From Flavobacteriaceae bacterium (GTDB lineage: Bacteria; Bacteroidota; Bacteroidia; Flavobacteriales; Flavobacteriaceae): a stretch of 57,865 nucleotides of DNA. How positions within the stretch are numbered: position 1 is the stretch's first letter; the number at the start of each line of letters is the position of its first letter. The translations under genes were made by a program, and so were the position numbers. This document shows positions 17,287 through 26,255 of this stretch, piece by piece. Below the pieces are notes generated by a model. The model did not search any database and was not told where the DNA came from. It saw only the letters and a list, made by a program, of their open reading frames with translations. The DNA is taken from positions 1-57,865 of the forward strand of contig CANHMG010000004.1 of NCBI GenBank assembly GCA_947461795.1. Direction: 5' to 3'.

Positions 17287-19695
17287 TTACTTCTTTTTTA
17301 AGGAATTGTAATCGATAAAATAACGCAAACTGATGGAGAATATGTGATTTAGATTTTCGTTATCGATGGCTTTTGTGAAATTGGAATCGATGTTTCGGCT
17401 AAATTGCCTTTCTAAAAGCGCAGCATTATTTCTGTATAAAATAGTAACTTGACTTCCTGGTGCGAACCACCAATTATAAGAAAGGTCAAAATTCCAAAGA
17501 TTTAGGTTTTGATTGAGGTTGTTGGTATACGTTGTATTTTCTTCTAGAGTACCATCGTTTTTTAGGTTTAGAAATTCTCTATTGGTAACGTATGACCAGT
17601 AATGACGAGCAGATAGATTGATATTCATTCGATTGTTTACCGAATATTTTCCTTCTAATTTATTGGAGTAAGTGATAATATCACGACGCGTAAAAACAAA
17701 ATTATCACCTTCAGTTTTGAATGTGTTTCCGATATTATCATTGAGTCGAGAAAAGTCGAATTCGTAAATCAATGAAAAGCGGTCGTTAAAACGATAGCGT
17801 GGACTAATAAAGACGCCATATTTAATTCGCTTATTTTCATTAAAAAGGGTAATATATGGATTTATATCGAGGGCAAACTTGCGATTATAATTAGAAGAAA
17901 AGTAAAACCAAAAATCTATATTTTCAGGGATAGTAAGAAATTGGGTATCATCTAGAGAAAGCACCTCGTAAAAATCATATACTTTTAGAGGTCTTACACG
18001 AGTTCCAACACCATAATAGTCATTTAATTTGTCCGTACAGTTAAAGCTAAGATTGGTATTAAAAGTTTGAACTCTGCCTGTTTTGTTTTCGAATTCTGAG
18101 TCGGCATTTAGGAACATGTTCAACGAGTTAAACCTTTTTGTTGGGTTGATAATTCGATAACTTGCTTCCGCATTGGCAGTGTGGTAATGAGTTCTGAAAT
18201 TAATACCTAAATCATTGATGTCATAGTCTTTGGAGATGAACTGACCTTTAAATTTATAACGGAATTTTCCACTAGTTTCGGCAAAAAGTAATGAAGTATT
18301 ATAACCTTTTTTGTCTTCTGGTAAAAAGGCATCGTTAATGAAACTGTATTTAAAATCACCTTTTAAGTTATAGGTATTTTGTTTGGTGTTGAGATCAAAA
18401 ACCCCTGCAGTAACATTGGCATCTCTAAAGGAACCGTTTCGCAAAACGTTGGTATTTATTAAAGAGATGGAAGAATTTTTTCTAAAGCGTTGGTCTAAAA
18501 CCACTACGTTATAGTTTGTCAAAGGCTGTAACGTTTCTTGTCTTGAAGTATTGTTATCCGTGTTTTTTACTTGAATGCTAGTGTTTTCAGTTATAGCATT
18601 TAATACACCAATTCCGAGTCCTGATTTGGTTCGTCCAGAAACTTTCAGTGCATTGATGAGTTTAATAGAGTTGGGATATTCTTCGACTTCTTCATTAGCT
18701 GCTACAGCTATTTTTTCTACGCTACCAATACGTCGCGAATATACTAGACTGCCAATGTTGAATAAGTCAGTGCCTTCGGTAAAAAATGGGCGGTTCTCAT
18801 TGAATTGTTGCTCAAATGGACCTAAATACAATTCGACGTTGTCAAATTTGGTTTGGCCAAAATCGGGAACTAAAATAGCATCTAAGGTAAAAGCGTCGCT
18901 GATTCCGTATTTGATGTCTAAACCACCTTTGATTTCACTTCTAGTTTTTTGAATTCTATTGCTATTTAAATAGAAAGAAGAATAAGGAATAAGAAACAAG
19001 CGAGTTGGAGTTTTTATGTTGTCGATTCCTTCTAAAATTCCTGATTGAGCACTTTCGTTATAGATCTTGGTGTCGATGAAATTCCATGTATACGATTGAC
19101 GATCTCTTCGGATTTCGCGATAAAAATTAATTCCCCAAGTTTGTTTTTCTGCTTTTGAAAATCGCAATGCTGCATAAGGAATTTTTATTTCAGCAGCCCA
19201 ACCATAATCGGTAGCTACTACTTTGCTTTCCCATATAGCATCCCATGTAAAATCTTCGCCATCTTTATTGGTAAAAATACAATCGATTTGAACTCCAGAA
19301 GCGCTTACAAAAAATCGAAAATCTTGCTGACTGTCGTTGAAGCCATTGATGAAAACTCCAAAGTGATCTGCTGTTCCAAAATTGTCTCTAAGTCTTATCT
19401 CTCGCAATATTTTACTAGGTTCGTCATCGTACATTTTTGCTGCGATGTAGATGGCATCGTCGTTGTACGCAATTTGAACTTCTGTTTTCTTAATGTCGTC
19501 AATGGGTTTACCGTTGTCTGGAAAAAACATGACGAAATCTTTTGCCTTGGGGGCAAATTCCCAAATAGGTTCGTCGAAATTCCCGTCGATTGTAATATTT
19601 CCTGAAGCCACCGCATTTAACACCTTTTTTTGACTGTAAGAATTTACATTAAAAAGGAGTGAATAAAACAGTAAAAAGTGGGAATATTTAATCAT
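17287..19695 (-). CDS. DUF5916 protein with N-terminal CBM9-like domain
   Basis: An 802-residue outer-membrane protein. After a signal peptide (residues 1-22, ending NSYSQ) comes a CBM9-like domain (about residues 25-220: ITIDGNFDEPIWEFAP, IAYNDDAIYIAAKMYDDEPS, WAAEIKIPYAALRFS). The rest is a DUF5916 region with alternating strands and many aromatic residues, ending SLRYFIDYNSLKKK, which looks like a large beta barrel. Such proteins are common in Bacteroidetes and have no firm function; a role in surface ligand binding is plausible. It is a single gene with a dispersed-repeat copy after its stop. Confidence 0.82.
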   Translation of the reverse strand: MIKYSHFLLFYSLLFNVNSYSQKKVLNAVASGNITIDGNFDEPIWEFAPKAKDFVMFFPDNGKPIDDIKKTEVQIAYNDDAIYIAAKMYDDEPSKILREIRLRDNFGTADHFGVFINGFNDSQQDFRFFVSASGVQIDCIFTNKDGEDFTWDAIWESKVVATDYGWAAEIKIPYAALRFSKAEKQTWGINFYREIRRDRQSYTWNFIDTKIYNESAQSGILEGIDNIKTPTRLFLIPYSSFYLNSNRIQKTRSEIKGGLDIKYGISDAFTLDAILVPDFGQTKFDNVELYLGPFEQQFNENRPFFTEGTDLFNIGSLVYSRRIGSVEKIAVAANEEVEEYPNSIKLINALKVSGRTKSGLGIGVLNAITENTSIQVKNTDNNTSRQETLQPLTNYNVVVLDQRFRKNSSISLINTNVLRNGSFRDANVTAGVFDLNTKQNTYNLKGDFKYSFINDAFLPEDKKGYNTSLLFAETSGKFRYKFKGQFISKDYDINDLGINFRTHYHTANAEASYRIINPTKRFNSLNMFLNADSEFENKTGRVQTFNTNLSFNCTDKLNDYYGVGTRVRPLKVYDFYEVLSLDDTQFLTIPENIDFWFYFSSNYNRKFALDINPYITLFNENKRIKYGVFISPRYRFNDRFSLIYEFDFSRLNDNIGNTFKTEGDNFVFTRRDIITYSNKLEGKYSVNNRMNINLSARHYWSYVTNREFLNLKNDGTLEENTTYTNNLNQNLNLWNFDLSYNWWFAPGSQVTILYRNNAALLERQFSRNIDSNFTKAIDNENLNHIFSISLRYFIDYNSLKKK

Positions 19696-19895
19696 ATAAG
19701 CCAGTAGGTTTCACTCACAAAAATAACTATTATATTGATTAACACAACTACTTTACAATATTTTCCAAATTCATTCGTTAAGTAAAATTTGCTTTTTAGG
19801 ATTCTCTTTAAGGATTTAATAACGTGTTAAAACTGTATATTTTGTGCGGTTTGTCGATTAATTGTGTCGATTAACGCATTTTTAACAAAAAAAAG

Positions 19896-19926
19896 TTTGC
19901 GTAGAAATTTTGGATTGATATATTTG
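19896..19926 (+). promoter_or_regulatory. consensus Bacteroidetes promoter
   Basis: TTTG (19896-19899), 19 bases, then TATATTTG (19919-19926). This is a full -33/-7 match and places the transcript start about 30 bases before the ATG at 19963. Confidence 0.8.
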
Positions 19927-19962
19927 TCACCCCAAGTCTATACATTAACTTAATCGATTTCA

Positions 19963-20658
19963 ATGAAATACAAATTTTTATCCATCGCCATATTTTTTTT
20001 ATTTTCGTTTACAACTACAAATAAAATCAATACCTATAATTCAAAAGTAATTTATTCTTCTGCACTCTCTAAAGAAGTAGAAGCAGAATCTTTATATCAT
20101 AAATTGAATTGTAATAAATTTGAATTGCCAAATTTAAATTGCTTTACAGAAGCCCTAACCGGATTTTATGAATTAAAGCAAAAAGGATTGATTGAAAAAG
20201 ACATTATCACTTTAATAGATTTTAGCTTGTCTTCTAATGTAAAAAGACTTTGGATCATTGATTTGGCTACTAATTCTATTCTTATGAACACTTTTGTAGC
20301 GCATGGTATGAATACTGGAGAAGAGTTTGCAACTTCATTTTCTAATGCAACTTCATCATTAAAAAGTAGTTTAGGATTTTACAGTACAGGTGAAATTTAT
20401 AATGGGAAGCATGGGTTGTCCTTAAAATTAGATGGTTTAGAAAAAGGAGTCAATGACAATGCAAGAGATAGAGGTATTGTCATGCATGCTGCAGATTATG
20501 TTTCTACTTCTTTTATTAAGAACAATAACCGTTTAGGAAGAAGTCAAGGTTGTCCTGCGATTCCTGAAGAATTGACTCCACAAATTATACAAATGATTAA
20601 AAACAAATCCTGTTTGTTTATCTATCATCCTTCAAGGACTACTTCTTCCAAAGCATAA
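19963..20658 (+). CDS. murein L,D-transpeptidase catalytic-domain family protein (YkuD_2)
   Basis: A 231-residue exported protein. The signal peptide covers residues 1-18 (IFFLFSFTTT). The catalytic domain has RGIVMHAADYVS followed by RLGRSQGCPAIPEE, which gives the His and the Gly-Cys of the L,D-transpeptidase site, though in the YkuD_2 arrangement. Substrate-side blocks are LWIIDLATNSILMNTFVAHG and SLGFYSTGEIYNGKHGLSL. It probably forms or edits peptidoglycan or lipoprotein links in the periplasm. A full consensus promoter precedes it. Convergent with the GNAT gene, only 4 bases apart. Confidence 0.85.
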   Translation: MKYKFLSIAIFFLFSFTTTNKINTYNSKVIYSSALSKEVEAESLYHKLNCNKFELPNLNCFTEALTGFYELKQKGLIEKDIITLIDFSLSSNVKRLWIIDLATNSILMNTFVAHGMNTGEEFATSFSNATSSLKSSLGFYSTGEIYNGKHGLSLKLDGLEKGVNDNARDRGIVMHAADYVSTSFIKNNNRLGRSQGCPAIPEELTPQIIQMIKNKSCLFIYHPSRTTSSKA

Positions 20659-20662
20659 TCAA

Positions 20663-21115
20663 TTATTTAGAGCTATTGTCATATTTTTTGAACATGATAT
20701 AGTGAATGCCGATCGGATCTATTTCAAAGGGTTCACCTGTTTTTTCAAAGCCTAGCTTTTCGTAAAATCCAATAGCAATGATTCGAGCATTGAACCATAG
20801 TAAGAATTTTTCTTCTTTCTGTAAATAGGTAACTGCGTGATGAATTAATGCTGCTCCATAGCCTTTTTTTTGATGTTCTTCAAGTACAGCCATGCCTCTG
20901 ATTTGAAATTGCTTTTCATTATCAAACAACTCTTTTTTGGTTTGAAAAACAGAAACAATTCCAACTACAACTGAATTTTCAAACAAACCGAAATGTAAAG
21001 TAGATTGTGAATTATCATTCGGATAGATGCATTTTTCTATAGGTTCTCCTTTTCTCAAAATGGTATGCCTTAGCGGATAGGTTTCTAAAGCGGTAATTTT
21101 TTTTAGAGTATACAT
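20663..21115 (-). CDS. GNAT-family N-acetyltransferase
   Basis: A 150-residue acetyltransferase. The acetyl-CoA loop is IRGMAVLEEHQKKGYGAALI (motif A, R/Q-x-x-G-x-G/A type: QKKGYGA), followed by motif B, LWFNARIIAIGFYEKLGFEK. The substrate is unknown. The start is set at MYTLKKITAL: a longer reading from TTG 21127 lies inside a -7 element TAAATTTG (minus strand, 21125-21132), so that TTG cannot be the start. The gene ends four bases from the convergent L,D-transpeptidase gene, and no terminator lies between them. Confidence 0.88.
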   Translation of the reverse strand: MYTLKKITALETYPLRHTILRKGEPIEKCIYPNDNSQSTLHFGLFENSVVVGIVSVFQTKKELFDNEKQFQIRGMAVLEEHQKKGYGAALIHHAVTYLQKEEKFLLWFNARIIAIGFYEKLGFEKTGEPFEIDPIGIHYIMFKKYDNSSK

Positions 21116-21216
21116 TTTTTTTATCAAATTTAAACAGGTAACAATTTAATTTTAAAAAGGTTGTGATTTCAAAATAAATCAAACACAAATAAAATTACAA
21201 TTTTTATTAAAAAAAC

Positions 21217-21248
21217 TTGCAATACAAGAAACTTATTATTTATATTTG
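21217..21248 (+). promoter_or_regulatory. tRNA-Gly promoter
   Basis: TTG (21217-21219), 21 bases, TATATTTG (21241-21248). Exact -33/-7 match ending 13 bases before the tRNA 5' end. Confidence 0.8.
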
Positions 21249-21261
21249 CACCACCAAAAAT

Positions 21262-21334
<73 letters not shown>

Positions 21335-21337
21335 CAT

Positions 21338-21378
21338 AAAAAAACCTCAAATGAAAGTTTGAGGTTTTTTGTTTTTTT
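21338..21378 (+). terminator. intrinsic terminator after tRNA-Gly
   Basis: AAAAAACCTCAAA (21339-21351) pairs with TTTGAGGTTTTTT (21358-21370), followed by more T. Confidence 0.9.
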
Positions 21379-21420
21379 ATGGAATTCAAAAACTTTAGAA
21401 AAATAATATTTTCAATTCAA

Positions 21421-22245
21421 TTACACCGCCACAACACCCTTAATATGCGGATGAGGCTCGTAACCTTCTAAAGTAAAATCCTCAAACGTAAAGTCGAAGA
21501 TGTTTTTTACCTCTGGATTTAAAATCATTTTAGGCAAAGGTTTTACCTCTCGAGACAACTGTAATTCCAATTGTTCAAAGTGATTGTTGTAGATATGAGC
21601 ATCCCCAAAAGTGTGGATAAACTCGCCCACTTCTAAATTGCAAACTTGCGCAATCATCATCAATAGTAAAGCGTAGGAAGCAATATTAAAAGGAACTCCC
21701 AAAAAGATATCAGCGCTTCGTTGGTATAATTGACACGATAATTTACTGTCGGCAACATAAAACTGAAAAAACGCATGGCATGGAGGCAAAGCCACTTTCC
21801 CATTAGCTACGTTTTCTGCAAAAGATTTTGATGTGTCGGGCAGCACTGATGGGTTCCAAGCAGAAATCAACATACGTCGACTGTTCGGATTTGTTTTTAA
21901 AGTTTCAATTAATTCTGTGATTTGATCGATTTCTTCACTGTTCCAATTACGCCATTGGTGACCATAAACGGGTCCTAAATTTCCCTCTTCATCGGCCCAT
22001 TCGTCCCAAATTTTCACGCCATTTTCGTTGAGGTATCCAATGTTAGTCTCGCCTTTTAAAAACCAAAGTAATTCATATACAATCGATTTTAAATGTAATT
22101 TTTTTGTGGTTACCATCGGAAAACCTTCACTCAAATCAAAACGCATTTGATAACCAAAAACACTTTTGGTTCCTGTTCCAGTTCGATCTCCTTTTTGAGT
22201 GCCGTTGGCAAGAACGTGTTTTACTAGGTCGTGGTATTGTTTCAT
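21421..22245 (-). CDS. thyA: thymidylate synthase
   Basis: Makes dTMP from dUMP with methylene-tetrahydrofolate. The 274-residue protein is full length. It shows the nucleophile in [12 protein letters not shown], then [20 protein letters not shown] for dUMP/folate binding, [11 protein letters not shown] with the phosphate-binding Arg, and [12 protein letters not shown]. It follows the bifunctional-nuclease gene on the minus strand with a 77-base gap and may be co-transcribed with it. Methylene-tetrahydrofolate is also the substrate of metF elsewhere in the window. Secure call. Confidence 0.97.
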   Translation of the reverse strand: MKQYHDLVKHVLANGTQKGDRTGTGTKSVFGYQMRFDLSEGFPMVTTKKLHLKSIVYELLWFLKGETNIGYLNENGVKIWDEWADEEGNLGPVYGHQWRNWNSEEIDQITELIETLKTNPNSRRMLISAWNPSVLPDTSKSFAENVANGKVALPPCHAFFQFYVADSKLSCQLYQRSADIFLGVPFNIASYALLLMMIAQVCNLEVGEFIHTFGDAHIYNNHFEQLELQLSREVKPLPKMILNPEVKNIFDFTFEDFTLEGYEPHPHIKGVVAV

Positions 22246-22322
22246 TTTATTGTAGGTTATGCGTTTTAGGTTGTCGGTTGGTTATCGTTTTAGAAGGATT
22301 ACTGATAATAGAGAACAATTTA

Positions 22323-22949
22323 TTACAGTTCTCGCTTAGAAATTTCGTCACGAATCTTTGCGGCTTTTTCGTAATCTTCATCTTGTACCGCACCTTCTAA
22401 AAGCTCGTGCAATTCAGACATACTGTGCTTGGTGTAAGTATTACCCGACTGATTGCTTTCTTCCATACCGAAAGTTTCTGGAGTAGAAAGTACACCTTCA
22501 ATACTAGCATCTTCATTCGAAGCTTCTAAAGCATTTCTTTTTAAATAAATTCCAGCTTTGTCTAAGATGTTTTTGTAGGTAAAAATTGGAGCCGAAAACC
22601 GCAATGCCAATGCTATAGCATCGGATGTTCGAGCATCGATGATTTCTTCAATTTTATCTCTTTCGCAAATAATACTCGAGTAAAAAACACCGTCTACCAA
22701 TTTGTGAATAATGACTTGTTTTACAACAATATCAAATCGTTCCGCAAAGTTTTTAAACAAATCATGTGTCAAAGGGCGAGGAGGTTTGATTTCTTTTTCT
22801 AAGGCAATGGCAATTGATTGCGCTTCGAAAGCCCCGATAACAATAGGTAATTTCCGCTCACCATCTACTTCATTCAGGATTAAAGCGTACGCGCCATTTT
22901 GAGTTTGACTGTACGAAATTCCTTTTATTGTTAATTTTACTAAGCTCAT
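22323..22949 (-). CDS. bifunctional nuclease (DUF151/BFN) family protein with UVR motif
   Basis: 208 residues. The N-terminal BFN domain (about 1-135) shows VDGERKLPIVIGAFEAQSIA, RPLTHDLFKNF and IDARTSDAIALALRFSAPIF. The C-terminus (about 170-208) carries a UvrB/UvrC-type coiled motif, LLEGAVQDEDYEKAAKIRDE. Plant and bacterial members have been called nucleases, but the activity of bacterial ones is poorly known. A full promoter (TTG-N21-TACTTTTG) precedes it. It lies downstream of etfBA, separated by the etfBA terminator, and upstream of thyA. Confidence 0.88.
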   Translation of the reverse strand: MSLVKLTIKGISYSQTQNGAYALILNEVDGERKLPIVIGAFEAQSIAIALEKEIKPPRPLTHDLFKNFAERFDIVVKQVIIHKLVDGVFYSSIICERDKIEEIIDARTSDAIALALRFSAPIFTYKNILDKAGIYLKRNALEASNEDASIEGVLSTPETFGMEESNQSGNTYTKHSMSELHELLEGAVQDEDYEKAAKIRDEISKREL

Positions 22950-22954
22950 AATTG

Positions 22955-22986
22955 CAAAAGTACAACGAATTGTTACAAAGTACCAA
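22955..22986 (-). promoter_or_regulatory. consensus promoter of the BFN gene
   Basis: On the minus strand TTG (22984-22986), 21 bases, TACTTTTG (22955-22962), six bases from the ATG. The leader would be extremely short or absent. Confidence 0.65.
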
Positions 22987-23004
22987 GATATTTTTTCATT
23001 TCAA

Positions 23005-23050
23005 TTCAAAAAAAAGGCTATCCAAACAATCTCTATTTAGATAGCCTTTG
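23005..23050 (-). terminator. intrinsic terminator of etfBA
   Basis: AAAGGCTATC (23013-23022) pairs with GATAGCCTTT (23040-23049). On the minus strand it is followed by eight U. Confidence 0.88.
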
Positions 23051-23073
23051 ATAGACACAATTTAGGAAAAATA

Positions 23074-24039
23074 TTAGTTTTGAGCTTTAAAAGCTTTAAA
23101 TTTTTCAATCAATTTAGGAACTATTTCAAAAGCATCTCCAACCACACCATAGTCAGCAACTTTAAAAAACGGAGCTTCAGCATCGGTATTGATCACTACT
23201 TTTACTTTCGAAGAGTTGATTCCAGCAATATGTTGAATAGCACCAGAAATTCCCACTGCAATATATAAATTAGTAGCCACTGGTTTTCCTGTTTGCCCCA
23301 CATGTTCTCCGTGAGGTCTCCAACCTAAATCAGAAACGGGTTTAGAGCAAGCAGTAGCTGCTCCTAAAGTAGCGGCTAATTCTTCTATCATACCCCAATT
23401 CTCTGGCCCTTTCATACCGCGTCCGGCAGAAACAACAATATCAGCATCCGCAATGGTTATTTTTCCAGAAGATTTTTCTACCGATTGAACTTTTACTCCA
23501 AAATCAGTATCGTTAATAGCTGGAGAGAAATCTTCTTGCGTCATCGATGAAGCGTTTTCGAAAATCCCGTACGAGTTTTTGGCTAAGCTTAATACTTTTA
23601 TTTCGGTTGCAATTTCAGTAATGTTGAAAGCTTTATTGGAAAATGCATTTCTTTTTACTTGAAACGGATTGGTGCTTAAAGGCAATCCAACTACATTCGA
23701 GGCAAAACCAGCGTCTAATGCAACTGCTACCAATGGAGCCAAATACAAACTATCCGTTGTAGAGGACAACAACACCAATTTCACATTTTCTTTTTGAGCC
23801 GCTTGTTTGATAGCATCTGCATACGCTTTTGCAGTAAAACCACTCAGTTTATCGTTGTTTATTTTCAATACTTTATCAACGCCGTATTTTGATAATTCTG
23901 AAACATCGCCAGCATTTACAGTAATTGCGGTAACGGTTGTTCCCATTTCAGTTGCGACTTTCTTAGCGTACGAAGCCAATTCGAAAGCTACTTTTTTAAA
24001 TTTTCCTTCTGCAGATTCTGCGTAGATAAGTATAGACAT
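23074..24039 (-). CDS. etfA: electron transfer flavoprotein alpha subunit
   Basis: With EtfB it forms the FAD-containing heterodimer that takes electrons from acyl-CoA and other dehydrogenases to the quinone pool. At 321 residues it is full length. The C-terminal FAD domain is clear: VSAGRGMKGPENWGMIEELA, SKPVSDLGWRPHGEHVGQTG, AVGISGAIQHIAGINSSK and VINTDAEAPFFKVADYGVVG. It lies downstream of etfB, from which it is separated by a 114-base gap holding a GC-rich palindromic insert. A good terminator follows. Confidence 0.96.
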   Translation of the reverse strand: MSILIYAESAEGKFKKVAFELASYAKKVATEMGTTVTAITVNAGDVSELSKYGVDKVLKINNDKLSGFTAKAYADAIKQAAQKENVKLVLLSSTTDSLYLAPLVAVALDAGFASNVVGLPLSTNPFQVKRNAFSNKAFNITEIATEIKVLSLAKNSYGIFENASSMTQEDFSPAINDTDFGVKVQSVEKSSGKITIADADIVVSAGRGMKGPENWGMIEELAATLGAATACSKPVSDLGWRPHGEHVGQTGKPVATNLYIAVGISGAIQHIAGINSSKVKVVINTDAEAPFFKVADYGVVGDAFEIVPKLIEKFKAFKAQN

Positions 24040-24079
24040 CTTAAATTATTTTGAATGATAAATTTTAAATTTTGAATTT

Positions 24080-24149
24080 TAGCGTGCCCCTGCGGGTCGG
24101 GCTTTTCGCAGTACGCGGTACTTGCTGCAATCCCTCACGCGGCGCGTCA
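24080..24149 (-). repeat. GC-rich palindromic insert between etfB and etfA
   Basis: A short segment far richer in G+C than its surroundings. GCGTG (24082-24086) can pair with CACGC (24136-24140), enclosing AGTAC-GCG-GTACT (a 5-bp stem, 3-base loop) and CCCTGCGGG. It resembles a mobile intergenic repeat, different from the seven-copy family. It may process or attenuate the etfBA mRNA. Confidence 0.6.
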
Positions 24150-24153
24150 ATAA

Positions 24154-24900
24154 CTAGATAACTTTTGCTTCGTTGTGCAATGCGTTGATTAATCCATCCA
24201 AATCATCTGCTGAGAATAATTTCACGGCTGATTTAGGGGCTGGTTTTTCAAATTTCACTGCCTTAGTTTCAACATTCGCTGCAACAGGTTCTAAAACAGT
24301 CAATACTTTCGTTCTCGCTGTCATAATTCCACGCATGTTTGGGATTCGCAAATCTTTTTCTTCAACCAATCCTTTTTGTCCCCCAATAATTAAAGGTAAC
24401 GAAGTAGCAACGATTTCTTTTCCGCCATCAATTTCTCTAGAAGCTTTTGCGGATGTTCCATCAACGGTCAATTCGATGCATGAATTCACAAAGTTGTAAC
24501 CCAATAATCCGGCAAGCATTCCAGGAACCATTCCGCCGTTATAATCTAACGATTCTCTACCAGCAATTACTATATCGTAACCGCCCGATTTGATCACTTC
24601 TGCTAATTGTTTGGCAACGAAAAAACCGTCGGTTGGAGTCGCATTCACTCGAATGGCTTCATTAGCACCAATTGCTAAAGCTTTTCTCAAAGTTGGCTCT
24701 GTGTCTGGTCCACCAACATTCACAACAGTTACGTTGGCACCTTGTTGTTCTTGAAACCAGATGGCTCGTGTCAATCCGAATTCGTCGTTGGGATTGATGA
24801 CAAATTGTACTCCATTGGTATCAAATTCGGTATCGCCATTGGTGAAATTAATTTTGGAAGTAGTATCAGGAACGTGGCTGATGCAAACTAATATTTTCAT
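24154..24900 (-). CDS. etfB: electron transfer flavoprotein beta subunit
   Basis: The 248-residue partner of EtfA. It shows the family blocks VINPNDEFGLTRAIWF, ALAIGANEAIRV, GRESLDYNGGMVPGMLAGLL (AMP/FAD region), and the signature-type segment VVATSLPLIIGGQKGLVEE-like (IVATSLPLIIGGQKG). It is the first gene of etfBA; TAATTTTG (minus strand, 24932-24939) is an exact -7 element 31 bases upstream. Pdh E1-beta is divergent, and a dispersed-repeat copy lies between the two genes. Confidence 0.95.
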   Translation of the reverse strand: MKILVCISHVPDTTSKINFTNGDTEFDTNGVQFVINPNDEFGLTRAIWFQEQQGANVTVVNVGGPDTEPTLRKALAIGANEAIRVNATPTDGFFVAKQLAEVIKSGGYDIVIAGRESLDYNGGMVPGMLAGLLGYNFVNSCIELTVDGTSAKASREIDGGKEIVATSLPLIIGGQKGLVEEKDLRIPNMRGIMTARTKVLTVLEPVAANVETKAVKFEKPAPKSAVKLFSADDLDGLINALHNEAKVI

Positions 24901-24931
24901 ATTATAGATTGTTTGTTTAAAAAATGTTGCG

Positions 24932-24939
24932 CAAAATTA
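24932..24939 (-). promoter_or_regulatory. -7 promoter element of etfBA
   Basis: The minus strand reads TAATTTTG, an exact TAnnTTTG match; no clear -33 box. Confidence 0.5.
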
Positions 24940-25001
24940 GGACATTATTTTTAATTATTTGATATGCATGCATAATAAATTTCCCTATTATAACGATTTC
25001 G

Positions 25002-25081
25002 TAGCCCTGATTGTAGCGGCATCCTTTTGTTGTCTTCTTTAGACAACAAAAGATATAGCGGAAAGCAGGTTCAAGCTTCTA
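25002..25081 (+). repeat. dispersed palindromic element, copy 3
   Basis: Starts TAGCCCTGATTGTAGCGGCA, ends GCGGAAAGCAGG..AGCTTCTA. The stem is TTTTGTTGTCT with AGACAACAAAA (11 bp, loop TCTTT). It lies between divergent etfB and the E1-beta gene, so it is not a terminator for either. Confidence 0.88.
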
Positions 25082-25153
25082 ATAAAATACAGAGAATTTA
25101 TGCTTTTAGTTGTTTAAAATATTTATTTTTGCTGTTCAAAATTTGAAAACATT

Positions 25154-26131
25154 ATGAGAACGATACAATTTAGAGAAGCGATCTGTGAGGCAATGAGTGA
25201 AGAAATGCGCCGAGATGAATCGGTATATTTGATGGGTGAAGAGGTTGCGGAATATAACGGGGCGTATAAAGCATCGAAAGGAATGTTAGACGAATTCGGA
25301 CCGAAACGGGTAATTGACACTCCGATTGCAGAATTAGGTTTTGCTGGAATTGCAGTGGGTTCGACAATGAATGGTTGCAGACCAATTGTAGAATATATGA
25401 CCTTCAACTTTTCTTTGGTGGGTATCGATCAGATCATCAATAATGCTGCAAAAATGCGTCAAATGTCGGCGGGACAATTTCCGATGCCGATGGTTTTTAG
25501 AGGTCCGACGGCTTCAGCGGGCCAGTTGGGAGCTACGCATTCGCAAGCTTTTGAAAATTGGTTTGCCAATACGCCAGGTTTGAAAGTGGTTGTTCCATCA
25601 ACGGTTTATGATGCAAAAGGTTTGTTGAAAGCTGCAATTCGTGATAATGATCCTGTAATTTTTATGGAATCAGAACAAATGTATGGCGATAAAGGGGAAG
25701 TTCCGGAAGGAGATTATACGATTCCATTAGGAGTTGCGGACATAAAAAGAGAAGGAACCGATGTTACTATTGTTTCTTTTGGAAAAATCATCAAAGAAGC
25801 GCATATCGCTGCAGACGAATTAGCGAAAGAAGGTATTTCTTGTGAAATAATCGACTTGAGAACGGTTCGCCCAATGGATTATGAAGCGATTTTAACTTCA
25901 GTAAAGAAAACCAACAGACTCGTTGTTTTAGAAGAAGCTTGGCCTTTTGCAAGTGTAGCTTCTGAAATTACTTATATCGTGCAAGAACGTGCTTTCGATT
26001 TCTTGGATGCACCGATTCAGAGAATTACAACGGCGGATACGCCTGCGCCATATTCACCAACCTTATTAAAAGAGTGGTTGCCAAATTCGGAAGATGTACT
26101 GAAAGCTGTTAAAAAAGTGATGTATAAATAA
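25154..26131 (+). CDS. pdhB: pyruvate dehydrogenase E1 component beta subunit (alpha-ketoacid dehydrogenase beta)
   Basis: A 325-residue transketolase-like E1 beta subunit that, with an alpha subunit encoded elsewhere, binds thiamine diphosphate and decarboxylates an alpha-keto acid. Visible: YLMGEEVAEYNGAYKASKGM with the ThDP-activating Glu, DTPIAELGFAGIAVGSTMNG, MVFRGPTASAGQLGATHSQ and the C-terminal domain with SFGKIIKEAHIAADEL and VLEEAWPFASVASEI. The substrate (pyruvate) is inferred from close similarity to Bacteroidetes PdhB. TATTTTTG at 25124-25131 is its likely -7 element. No E1 alpha, E2 or E3 gene is nearby. Confidence 0.9.
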   Translation: MRTIQFREAICEAMSEEMRRDESVYLMGEEVAEYNGAYKASKGMLDEFGPKRVIDTPIAELGFAGIAVGSTMNGCRPIVEYMTFNFSLVGIDQIINNAAKMRQMSAGQFPMPMVFRGPTASAGQLGATHSQAFENWFANTPGLKVVVPSTVYDAKGLLKAAIRDNDPVIFMESEQMYGDKGEVPEGDYTIPLGVADIKREGTDVTIVSFGKIIKEAHIAADELAKEGISCEIIDLRTVRPMDYEAILTSVKKTNRLVVLEEAWPFASVASEITYIVQERAFDFLDAPIQRITTADTPAPYSPTLLKEWLPNSEDVLKAVKKVMYK

Positions 26132-26208
26132 GATTGCTAGATTATTAGACCGTTTGAAAAATTAAATCCAAAAATCTATTAATCTATTAATCTAAAAATC
26201 TAAATAAC

Positions 26209-26216
26209 TATATTTG
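26209..26216 (+). promoter_or_regulatory. -7 promoter element of the DUF5686 gene
   Basis: TATATTTG, an exact match 39 bases before the chosen ATG at 26256. An in-frame TTG (26214) falls inside it and is therefore not a start. Confidence 0.6.
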
Positions 26217-26255
26217 AAACTTCATCGAATTGCTTTGATGGAGTTTTTTTGTCCT

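Noticed and set aside
25002-25081. Copy 3 of the repeat as an ordinary terminator
   Set aside because: It lies between two divergent genes, so no transcript of either gene ends there.
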